Part shown: positions 52,053 through 60,334 of the stretch, one piece after another
Layout of the letters: the number at the start of each line of letters is the position of its first letter
Position numbering within the stretch: the first letter of the stretch is position 1
NCBI GenBank assembly: GCA_028287395.1
Contig: JAQBPR010000227.1
Location: 1 to 64,000, forward strand
Source of the DNA: Bacilli bacterium
Lineage (GTDB): Bacteria > Bacillota > Bacilli > Paenibacillales > NBRC-103111
Direction of reading: 5' to 3'
DNA length: 64,000 bases
The notes under the pieces: model-generated
What the model was told of the DNA's origin: nothing
What the model saw: the letters and a program-made list of their open reading frames with translations, nothing else
The model's database searches: none
Program-made: the position numbers and the translations under genes

Positions 52053-52416
52053 ATAAATGAATTATAATAAAGAATAAAGCGACCAAGGCAGGTAACCCTT
52101 GAACAAAAAGAATCGATCTTTTAACACTCAGCCCCCCATAAATGGCAGCTATAAGAACGCAAATCAGAAAAAACAATTGAATCTGATGACTCACCATTTT
52201 ATCGGGATATAACAAACTCCAGAACAATCCTGCGGCTAGAAATCCATTGTAAAGTCCTTGGTTTGCAGCCAATGATTTGGACGCTTCTGCAATTTCTCTT
52301 GTGGTTCCAAATGTCTTTAGTCCCTTTGGTTTTGTCCATAAAAACATTTCCAAATATAGTATATACATATGTTCTAATGCTACAATCCCAACTAAAATCG
52401 CACTTATCACATTCAC
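52051..52416 (-). CDS. DUF1304 family membrane protein
   Basis: VALEHMYILYLEMFLWTKPKGLKTFG and NQGLYNGFLAAGLFWSLL are typical of DUF1304. Confidence 0.93.
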   Translation of the reverse strand: MNVISAILVGIVALEHMYILYLEMFLWTKPKGLKTFGTTREIAEASKSLAANQGLYNGFLAAGLFWSLLYPDKMVSHQIQLFFLICVLIAAIYGGLSVKRSILFVQGLPALVALFFIIIHL

Positions 52417-52488
52417 TCACCCTTTTTAACAAAATATTAATCCAAAATCATCATAGCAATATTTGTTAAAATAGCATAGGGGGAATGA

Positions 52489-52522
52489 AAACGACCACAA
52501 TGCAACAATGTGGTCGTTTAAA
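52489..52522 (-). terminator. Terminator-like hairpin after the DUF1805 gene
   Basis: AAACGACCACA-N9-TGTGGTCGTTT perfect 11-bp stem. Confidence 0.75.
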
Positions 52523-52547
52523 AAAGGTTATGAATCTTAGTAACCCT

Positions 52548-52856
52548 TTACATCATCCGCATAATCGCCTCTTTTCCCTTCATGCCAGGAACGATTCCTA
52601 ATGCCTCAGCCTCATAAGTCACAGATTCTAGAGGAGCTTCCAATAATTGCTCAATCGATCGCACCCCGACAGCACGAGCTGCGATGATCTGACGTTCGCT
52701 TAATTTATCGTTCAACAATTGAATATCCAATGCACCGCACATAATATATCCTTTTGCGGTAGAGATCGTAATCAACGTTGTCTTTGGCAACGACACTTCA
52801 ATGCCCACTGCCACAATATCTTGGAATTGAATGGGAATCATTCGTATCATATACAC
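52548..52856 (-). CDS. DUF1805 / YunC family protein
   Basis: IVAVGIEVSLPKTTLITISTAKGYIMCGALDIQLLN ... AARAVGVRSIEQLLEAPLESVT. Confidence 0.9.
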   Translation of the reverse strand: MYMIRMIPIQFQDIVAVGIEVSLPKTTLITISTAKGYIMCGALDIQLLNDKLSERQIIAARAVGVRSIEQLLEAPLESVTYEAEALGIVPGMKGKEAIMRMM

Positions 52857-53003
52857 ACCTCCAGCTTTTTACATAGCTAATATATGTCATATAATCGATA
52901 AAGGTTAATTTCTGAATTGTAACCTGTATGTGAATTTGTTATCATGGTTAGATAGCATTAAAGCACTATTTTAAAAAAAACAGCGAGGCGTGAAAAATTT
53001 ATT

Positions 53004-53465
53004 ATGGAGAAAAACACACTAGATACAAAGAAAAGAGTATATTTATTTCATGTCGACGTTGTCATTGAAGGCTACAATAAAGCGATGGCACTGGATGCAT
53101 TAGAAAATCTGCTCAAAACGGAGAAGATAAAATACTTCCAACTCGAAGAAGAAGCTAACGAAGTACATCCTATCGAAGACGATAAACTAAAACCTCGAAG
53201 AAAAGAACAGCTGGCTAAACCAATCGAACCCAAACCGACAATCACAGTAGGATATCAACATATTATTGATCAAATCGAACAATTTAAAGTAAATAATACG
53301 TTGATTCGTTTATCTATTGTTAAAAGTAAGGGGATCAAACTGAGTGTTCCTTGTCGAGTTTTAAATTATGATGATGCAACACAAATTGTCACAATTTACC
53401 ATGTGGATGAAAAAAAGGTTTATCAATACAAACTGAACGAAATTGACGATTTAATTATTAATTAA
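53004..53465 (+). CDS. Conserved hypothetical protein
   Basis: 153-aa ORF with GCGAGGCGTG upstream; flanked by a clean terminator; coherent composition. Confidence 0.7.
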   Translation: MEKNTLDTKKRVYLFHVDVVIEGYNKAMALDALENLLKTEKIKYFQLEEEANEVHPIEDDKLKPRRKEQLAKPIEPKPTITVGYQHIIDQIEQFKVNNTLIRLSIVKSKGIKLSVPCRVLNYDDATQIVTIYHVDEKKVYQYKLNEIDDLIIN

Positions 53466-53507
53466 AAAATATCCGCTGCCCAGATTAACTGGCAGCGGAT
53501 ATTTTTC
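53463..53507. terminator. Bidirectional terminator between convergent genes
   Basis: AAAAATATCCGCTGCC-N10-GGCAGCGGATATTTTT, 16-bp perfect stem; one arm encodes the C-terminus of the minus-strand GGDEF/EAL protein. Confidence 0.92.
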
Positions 53508-55326
53508 CTTTCTGGAGGAAATTCCTCATTTTATCATACGGAACTGGCGGGCTGTACCAGTAGCCTTGAACTTCCGTGCATTTATGATTACGCAATAAAC
53601 TAATTTGCTCTTCCGTTTCTACACCCTCAGCAATGACCCTAAGCTTCATGTGCTGTGTCATCGCAATAATCGTCGACACAATAGCCGCATCATTCGGATC
53701 CAGCATCATATCGCGGACAAAAGAACGATCAATTTTTAATTTGTCAATCGGGAACATTTTTAAATAACTCAAGGAGCTATAACCTGTCCCAAAATCATCA
53801 ATACTGATTTTTAAGCCAAGCTTTTTCAATTCAATTAAGGATTGCGTCGTATATTCTACATCCATGGTCATACTTTCAGTAATTTCCAATTCCAAATATT
53901 TGGGATCTAATTCAGTTTGACTCAAAATTGATTGTATTTTATCTAATAAATTAGATTGTAAAAATTGCCTTGATGACAAATTGACTGAAATCGGGATACA
54001 TGGCAAACCTGCATCCTGCCAATCTTTATTTTGCCGACACGCCTCGGTAAGTACCCATTCGCCAATTGCAACAATAGTGCCATTTTCTTCAGCAGCCGGT
54101 ATAAAGTCACCTGGGGAAACGAGTCCTCGTTCCGGATGATTCCATCGAACAAGTGCCTCCATGCCAATAATAGTATGCGTGTCAATATTGATTTGCGGCT
54201 GATAATAAAGCTCAAACTCTCCGTTAATTAAGGCTTGACGCAGTTCACGTTCCATCGTTAAACGTAGTATAGAGATAGATTTCATGTCCGAATTAAAAAT
54301 TTGGAAATTATTTTTCCCCTTTTCTTTTGCTCTCGACAATGCAATATCAGCATATTTCATTAAAGTATCCGCATCTTCTTTTTCTTGCAGAGAAACTATG
54401 GATACCCCCATACTGGCTGTGATATGTATTTGGTAATCTCCTATAATAAAAACCTGCTCAAGCGCTTGAAAAATTCGTTCAGCAAATAGATTAATATCTT
54501 TTGCGCTTTTAATTCCAATAAAATAAAAAGTAAATTCGTCACCTTCAGTCCGAGCCAAAAAGTCGCTCTCGGAAACGCAGTGCGTAAACCTTTCAGCAAT
54601 TTGCATCAACAACATATCTCCATAATCATGTCCAAAACTATCATTGACTAATTTAAACCGATCAATATCCAAATAAAAAACAGCAACGCCTTGCCTATGT
54701 GTATCGTTCATTGCTAACATTTCCATCAAATGGTCACGAAATAATCGGCGATTAGGTAAACCCGTCAAATCATCATAATAAGCCATATGCCGAATCTGTT
54801 CGACTTTGCGCTTACTTTCCGAAATATCTTGCGAAATTGCGATAAATCCTTCCATTTGCTTACCTTTGCCATTAGGAACGATAGTTACGTTGAGATCCAC
54901 TTTAAATCCTTCTTTATGGATCATATAGGTGTTTATATTTATCGTTTCACCATCTTTAATTTTATTGTATAAATCATGTGTTCTTTCAGCAAAAGGTGAA
55001 GGAAGCAGTGATCCTAAGGATTTACCGCTTAATTCCTCTTCTTTGTAACCAATTAAACGATAAGTACGTGCATTTCCTTTAAGTAAGTTTCCTTGCCTAT
55101 CAAATATACCAATCGCATTCGGATTATTCTCAAATATGGTTTGAAAATTTCTTTCGGAAAGTCTCGAAATATGACGTCTCCATTGATCAAGCAAAGTGAG
55201 CAAAATTACATTGATTAAGATATACATCCAAAAAGAAATTAATTTAGGGGAGGAAATAGTCAACCAGCCTGCATTCCACAAAAAGATACTCGCATATAAA
55301 CCATTTTGAGCACTTACCTTCTTCAT
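53485..55326 (-). CDS. PAS-GGDEF-EAL protein
   Basis: PAS IFENNPNAIGIFDRQGNLL; RTEGDEFTFYF (degenerate GGDEF); GMEALVRWN (EAL). Internal start MKKVSAQNG likely. Confidence 0.92.
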   Translation of the reverse strand: MKKVSAQNGLYASIFLWNAGWLTISSPKLISFWMYILINVILLTLLDQWRRHISRLSERNFQTIFENNPNAIGIFDRQGNLLKGNARTYRLIGYKEEELSGKSLGSLLPSPFAERTHDLYNKIKDGETININTYMIHKEGFKVDLNVTIVPNGKGKQMEGFIAISQDISESKRKVEQIRHMAYYDDLTGLPNRRLFRDHLMEMLAMNDTHRQGVAVFYLDIDRFKLVNDSFGHDYGDMLLMQIAERFTHCVSESDFLARTEGDEFTFYFIGIKSAKDINLFAERIFQALEQVFIIGDYQIHITASMGVSIVSLQEKEDADTLMKYADIALSRAKEKGKNNFQIFNSDMKSISILRLTMERELRQALINGEFELYYQPQINIDTHTIIGMEALVRWNHPERGLVSPGDFIPAAEENGTIVAIGEWVLTEACRQNKDWQDAGLPCIPISVNLSSRQFLQSNLLDKIQSILSQTELDPKYLELEITESMTMDVEYTTQSLIELKKLGLKISIDDFGTGYSSLSYLKMFPIDKLKIDRSFVRDMMLDPNDAAIVSTIIAMTQHMKLRVIAEGVETEEQISLLRNHKCTEVQGYWYSPPVPYDKMRNFLQKGKISAAS

Positions 55327-55387
55327 AAATTCTGCTCTCCCTACTTCAAGAAATAGCTGCGTATGTTGTTGCAAGTATAGGTTTCTA

Positions 55388-56440
55388 TTAGTTAAGCTTC
55401 TCATTTAGGGCTTGAAGAGGTGATGATATAAAACTGGTTTGCTGCAGATAAAGCAGAAGCGATGCAACTCCATATCCAATTAATGTAGAGAAAAGAGCGG
55501 CAAATAGAGATAATACCGGCATTGGCGGATGGATAGGAAAAGTAGGGTTTAGTAAACAAACAGAATAGACACAGCAAACAATACTTACTGTAATCAATCC
55601 CCATGTTAATCTTGGCATTTTTTTATTGTTTAATAGTACATAAATCAAATCTGCTACAATTGCGGCTAAAAGTAAAAAATAAGGCACTGTCGATTCAGGA
55701 TAAGGAATGGAATGATAAATCGCATTTGCCAAGGCGCGAAAAGCAACATAGATAAAAGCTATTAAAGTACAGGAAAACATCGCAATTTTAAAATAGCGGA
55801 TTATTCTAAAAACAACCATACAAGTGAAACTAGCGTATACCCCATATAACCAATCGGGAATACCGCCATAAATTTGAGATTTCGGATTATTCAATTGGAC
55901 AAGAATTTCTTGGGAGGCCATAGGTGTTCCATGATTAAATAAGTACAAAGATATAACGCCCTGCTCTTGCTGCAGCATAGGAAACCAAAACGCTTCCAGC
56001 ACAAAAACTAACAAAAACATTAAACTTACTCTACGCATTCTGCGTGATATTATACCTTCTGCAAAATATGCTTCGGTCAATAATATAGTGCCAGCGATCA
56101 TCAACGCAGTACCGATGTATAAAATCGCATGCGTTAAGCTCCATGTAGTTAAATCAATCCCGAAGATTCGATGCCAAGCTTCATCCAAAGGAATCCCAAT
56201 GAAGAAAACTATAAAGCCTAGACCACTTACACGGAGAGGTTTAGTCAACTTATAGTCCGCTCGTCTTGCCATATACAGCCAAAGAAGACAAGCCAAAACA
56301 AGTCCAATGGTATTGACTATATGAGAGTATTGTGTTGTTTCTCTTAAGTATTTGAAATGAAAGGAGGCGTCCCAAGAAGCACCAATTGCTTTAATCGAAA
56401 AAGCAACGATCCATAAGGTTAATAAGGTAGTCGGCTTCAT
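55388..56440 (-). CDS. Polytopic membrane protein of unknown function
   Basis: 350 aa, many TM segments; tight coupling to the downstream GGDEF/EAL gene. Confidence 0.8.
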   Translation of the reverse strand: MKPTTLLTLWIVAFSIKAIGASWDASFHFKYLRETTQYSHIVNTIGLVLACLLWLYMARRADYKLTKPLRVSGLGFIVFFIGIPLDEAWHRIFGIDLTTWSLTHAILYIGTALMIAGTILLTEAYFAEGIISRRMRRVSLMFLLVFVLEAFWFPMLQQEQGVISLYLFNHGTPMASQEILVQLNNPKSQIYGGIPDWLYGVYASFTCMVVFRIIRYFKIAMFSCTLIAFIYVAFRALANAIYHSIPYPESTVPYFLLLAAIVADLIYVLLNNKKMPRLTWGLITVSIVCCVYSVCLLNPTFPIHPPMPVLSLFAALFSTLIGYGVASLLLYLQQTSFISSPLQALNEKLN

Positions 56441-56488
56441 ATAACCTCTCCCTCAACAGATTTTAAGCTTAATACCGACGAGCATGAA

Positions 56489-56863
56489 TCAGGAATGCTT
56501 CCAAGCCACAACGGCAAGCATAACCCAACCTATTAAAAATGCTAAACCACCCAGCGGTGTAATTGCGCCAAGATTCTTTATTCCACTTAAGCTTAGTGCA
56601 TACAAACTGCCTGAGAACAATACAATCCCAGTAAAAAAAAGCCAACCTGACCAACTCAGTGCTGCACTATTCGGAACTTTAGTAGAAACCAGTGCGATCA
56701 CAATTAGCGCCAGCGCATGGTACATTTGGTATTGTACCCCGGTTTGATACACAGAAAGCATATCGGCGGAAAGCATTTTTTTTAGCTGATGAGCTCCAAA
56801 TGCGCCAAGTGCTACTGCTAAAAAAGCATTTACACTGCCTAAAAAAAGAAATGTTCTAAACAT
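56489..56863 (-). CDS. DUF423 family membrane protein
   Basis: LGSVNAFLAVALGAFGAHQLKKMLSADMLSVYQTGVQYQMYHALALIVIAL. Confidence 0.95.
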   Translation of the reverse strand: MFRTFLFLGSVNAFLAVALGAFGAHQLKKMLSADMLSVYQTGVQYQMYHALALIVIALVSTKVPNSAALSWSGWLFFTGIVLFSGSLYALSLSGIKNLGAITPLGGLAFLIGWVMLAVVAWKHS

Positions 56864-56881
56864 AATACGCTCCCTTGTTGC

Positions 56882-57184
56882 TTAAAATTCTCCAATATCA
56901 TGCTGTCCTACAATCAAGGTGACAGGCTCGAGGAACACCTTAACCACACTGCTTTCCCCAAGCAAATTAATTTCTAAATCAGTAATTTTCGAACGCTTTA
57001 TTGCATCTTCAGACCTCTTATCGTAGACAACGGAAAATTCTTTCAACCCAAGCGGATAAGTAACCACAGTTGCACCAATTGTAGGTATAGGAGTCTCTAC
57101 TTCGCCATGATCAAAAACAACTTCAAGTATAATTTCTTCGTTCATATCGACGATTTTTACCAACTGACAAATGTCATACCTCAT
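56882..57184 (-). CDS. Conserved hypothetical protein
   Basis: Internal start MRYDICQLVKIVDMNEEI with AGGGAGGGTTCGC upstream. Confidence 0.65.
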   Translation of the reverse strand: MRYDICQLVKIVDMNEEIILEVVFDHGEVETPIPTIGATVVTYPLGLKEFSVVYDKRSEDAIKRSKITDLEINLLGESSVVKVFLEPVTLIVGQHDIGEF

Positions 57185-57262
57185 GCGAACCCTCCCTCTT
57201 TTAATGAATTGTAACATATTTTCAAAGAAAAATGCAGGTAGATATTTCTTCTCCAAAGCGCA

Positions 57263-57748
57263 TTACACTCTAATGGCACTCCACGCCGCCCATTTATTTG
57301 CAAAGGATAACGTGTGTGCTGGACTGGATGACGGAAGTTTATGAAACGCCAAAAGACTTAAATCCAAAGCTGGCGAAATATTCTTCATGAATAGATCATA
57401 GGCTTTAGCACCGTTAAAATAAATGGTTTGAATGTCTGGAAACGTCGAAAATAACAGCTCGAAATTATTCATAATCGGTTTTTGTATATTGGAATCCAAA
57501 CTTCCTACACGTTCGCAATGACTAATTACGTCCCATAAAGCGATCCGTTGCGATAATACGAATTGGATACGTTTGCCGTATTCCTGATCCGGTTTTTGGT
57601 CACATAAGGCATAGATCAGCGGCCAAAATTGGTTTCGCGGATGAGCGTAGTATTGCTGTTGCCGTAAAGATTCTATTCCGGGCATCGATCCTAGAATAAT
57701 CTTATTGCAAAACTTGTTTGCAATCCAGGAAAATGAAGTTACTTGCAT
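57263..57748 (-). CDS. DNA-deoxyinosine glycosylase (uracil-DNA glycosylase superfamily)
   Basis: ILGSMPGIESLRQQQYYAHPRNQFWPLI motif. Confidence 0.88.
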   Translation of the reverse strand: MQVTSFSWIANKFCNKIILGSMPGIESLRQQQYYAHPRNQFWPLIYALCDQKPDQEYGKRIQFVLSQRIALWDVISHCERVGSLDSNIQKPIMNNFELLFSTFPDIQTIYFNGAKAYDLFMKNISPALDLSLLAFHKLPSSSPAHTLSFANKWAAWSAIRV

Positions 57749-58515
57749 ACATTTAATAGCGATAAAATATTAGCTTTAAATTCATTTATCGCGATGTCTG
57801 TATCTTTGCTGTACTTGCATTCCAGTCCGATATATCCAGCAAAGCCCGTTGCTTGAATAGCTCGTAAAATATTCGCATAATTTAACTCTCCCGTACCAGG
57901 CTCTTGACGTCCTGGATTATCTGCTATGTGGTAATGGTTGATTCGATCAACATAATTTGTTGCATTACGTATGACGTTGCCTTCACTTATTTGCTGATGA
58001 TATACATCGAAAACCAATTTCACATACGGGCTGTCCACCTGATCAATAACAGCTGCTGCGTCATCCGAACGCACCAGGAAATGACCTTGATGATCAACAA
58101 GTGTATTCAAGGGTTCAAGTTCCAATACTAACCCCGCTTTCTCCAGCATGGGTACGCAAAGCTTCAGAGTATCCACCATCGTTTTTAACTGAACTGCGCG
58201 TGGAATATTTGCAAGCTCATTACCCGTCTGCGAAACAATCGACTGTATATTCAAAATTCGACACGCTTCAATGGTTTGACGCAGACCTTCAATATATTGA
58301 TCACGTAGCCCTATGTCTACTAAGCTTATGAACTTTGTACAAGTCGCCGAAATACCCACGCCAATTTGTTGCTGCTGCTTAGCCAAAGCTTTAATATCAG
58401 GCAATTCCCACCAGCAGTAATACTCCAGTCCTTGGAAGTCATGTTCCTTCACTTTTTGCAGATGATATATAACGTCTTTTCCTGAATAGGCTCCAATACA
58501 TAATGAATATTTCAA
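57739..58515 (-). CDS. Xylose isomerase-like TIM-barrel sugar phosphate isomerase/epimerase
   Basis: LVLELEPLN, VKLVFDVYHQQISEGN, RINHYHIADNPGRQEPGTGELNY, YIGLECKY. Confidence 0.88.
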   Translation of the reverse strand: MKYSLCIGAYSGKDVIYHLQKVKEHDFQGLEYYCWWELPDIKALAKQQQQIGVGISATCTKFISLVDIGLRDQYIEGLRQTIEACRILNIQSIVSQTGNELANIPRAVQLKTMVDTLKLCVPMLEKAGLVLELEPLNTLVDHQGHFLVRSDDAAAVIDQVDSPYVKLVFDVYHQQISEGNVIRNATNYVDRINHYHIADNPGRQEPGTGELNYANILRAIQATGFAGYIGLECKYSKDTDIAINEFKANILSLLNVCK

Positions 58516-58517
58516 AG

Positions 58518-59303
58518 CTACACTCCCTTTTTATTAGTGAAAATTTTCTTAACTTCATTTTTTAATTTATACAAGAAGGTATTGTACTGCTTTTTCGCCA
58601 AGTGAGGTTCGTTATATGGATAAAATACACGAGTCTTCACTTCGCCTATTTCTTCGTAGTATTCCTTCCCTTCATGAAAATGAATGGGGTTCGAAAATTG
58701 AATATACTGAAAGGCATCTTCAGTAATTAGTAAATATTCGTTGGAATTTACCGAGTTTTTCAATAAACGATGGAGGATAATCACATCAACACCTGAAAGC
58801 TCTTCATATTGGTCAATTTGATAAATTAAAATTTTGCCGCTATGCAGGATCACCTTTAATTTTAAATTCGTCACATTGGTGCAAGCGGTACAGCCACATA
58901 GATTAGATTCGGCTAATTCCCTTACTTTCTCTGAAAAAACCTCAAAGAATAACAAAATTCTATCACCAATATTTTCACTTATTTCTTGCCCACGGGTTGG
59001 ATTCGTATCTCTATGAGCATATAAAAATACGGCATCCCCTTCCAGCTTACTTACTAGAAATGGAATTTTCACTTGTTGAATAATCGTTTTGGTGAGCTCT
59101 GTTATGATCGTCTGACTATGTTTGATAGACTGTCTGTTAGACAACATGAACTTAGTATACCCGCTGATATCTGCGATCAATAAAAGTGAATCAATCTCTT
59201 TGGGTACTGAGGACATCGTATCACTCCTTCGATTCATTTCCAGTAAATTATAACACGTAAATTTAGATGATATTACATAAATATAAGCTTGATAGGATGC
59301 CAC
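58518..59303 (-). CDS. DUF2652 / nucleotide-cyclase-like protein
   Basis: LLIADISGYTKFMLSN, KLEGDAVFLYA, CGCTACTNVTNLKLKVILHSGKI. Likely internal start MSSVPKEID (about 59217). Confidence 0.8.
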   Translation of the reverse strand: MASYQAYIYVISSKFTCYNLLEMNRRSDTMSSVPKEIDSLLLIADISGYTKFMLSNRQSIKHSQTIITELTKTIIQQVKIPFLVSKLEGDAVFLYAHRDTNPTRGQEISENIGDRILLFFEVFSEKVRELAESNLCGCTACTNVTNLKLKVILHSGKILIYQIDQYEELSGVDVIILHRLLKNSVNSNEYLLITEDAFQYIQFSNPIHFHEGKEYYEEIGEVKTRVFYPYNEPHLAKKQYNTFLYKLKNEVKKIFTNKKGV

Positions 59304-59380
59304 GTTATGGGGAGGTCTGGAAAATACGGGGAAAGCTTGGGGCAGGCATTCATTGAAGAACTGGAGATGCCTAAAGCATC

Positions 59381-60334
59381 CTAAGAACTGAAAAAATCAT
59401 AAGTACGTGTCCATGATTGGACTTCTCCGGGATTTAAGTGAATATGGATAAAAACCTCGGGTGAAACCACATGTGATGCTCCCCATACTGCTATCATAGA
59501 AGCAGGAAAGCTGCTCGTCTCACGAACTCCAACGCCACTAGGTGTATGTGTTAATTCCCATTGAACCTGCTGATTTTCCGGGAATCCCTTGAGCCTGCAA
59601 TAAAACTCGTGATTTGGTTTTTTGCTCCACTTCACTTCATTTCCGGACAAAAGGAGAATTGTGGGAGTGTATACCTTTTCCATGAGCTCTAATTCCAGAG
59701 GAAAAGAAAATTTCAAGCAATAATCCGGACCGACGGAATGACCGTCAATACCGATAAAATTATGCGTATATTCATTTGTGTCAATCACTTTACTGCCTAT
59801 ATTATGTAAACTGTAATCAATGCGTAAGCTTGCCCCTTGAATGGAGAGCTGTTTCACTAATTTAGCCGCATATCCATTACATTCTTTAGGCTGCACCACA
59901 TATTGCACACTTTGCTGCCCGTTGTTAGTGACTTCAATAGAAAAGGGTGAAATAGGATAGGCTTTATAAAACGCATATTTCAGTTCATCTTCACGCTTCA
60001 ATAGTCCAACGCCAAGCTTTGGAAAATAATCCCCCATCCCAATCTCTTCGAAACCAATCGCTTCCATAAGTCCAAATTCATTGCATATTCCGGCTCCGCC
60101 TGTTAAAAAAGGAGAGGTTTCTTTTTCAAACACGCAAAAGGTATGATTACCTGCTTTAAGACGTACTTGAGTTATAAAACCTGACCAGTCGAATCGAGAA
60201 CCCTGATAATCTCCTATTTCAGCTAGTTCTACTAAAAGTTCTTCATTAGATAAATATTGTGAGCCCATAATTGAAATCTCCTCGAATGGTATTAAACACC
60301 CCCCTATCTTTGAAAACAAGGGGTTGTTGTACAT
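59381..60334 (-). CDS. Aldose 1-epimerase-like (galactose mutarotase fold) protein
   Basis: LTGGAGICNEFGLMEAIGFEEIGMGDYFPKLGVGLL; immediately downstream of the phosphorylase gene. Internal start MGSQYLSNEE (about 60268) possible. Confidence 0.7.
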   Translation of the reverse strand: MYNNPLFSKIGGCLIPFEEISIMGSQYLSNEELLVELAEIGDYQGSRFDWSGFITQVRLKAGNHTFCVFEKETSPFLTGGAGICNEFGLMEAIGFEEIGMGDYFPKLGVGLLKREDELKYAFYKAYPISPFSIEVTNNGQQSVQYVVQPKECNGYAAKLVKQLSIQGASLRIDYSLHNIGSKVIDTNEYTHNFIGIDGHSVGPDYCLKFSFPLELELMEKVYTPTILLLSGNEVKWSKKPNHEFYCRLKGFPENQQVQWELTHTPSGVGVRETSSFPASMIAVWGASHVVSPEVFIHIHLNPGEVQSWTRTYDFFSS

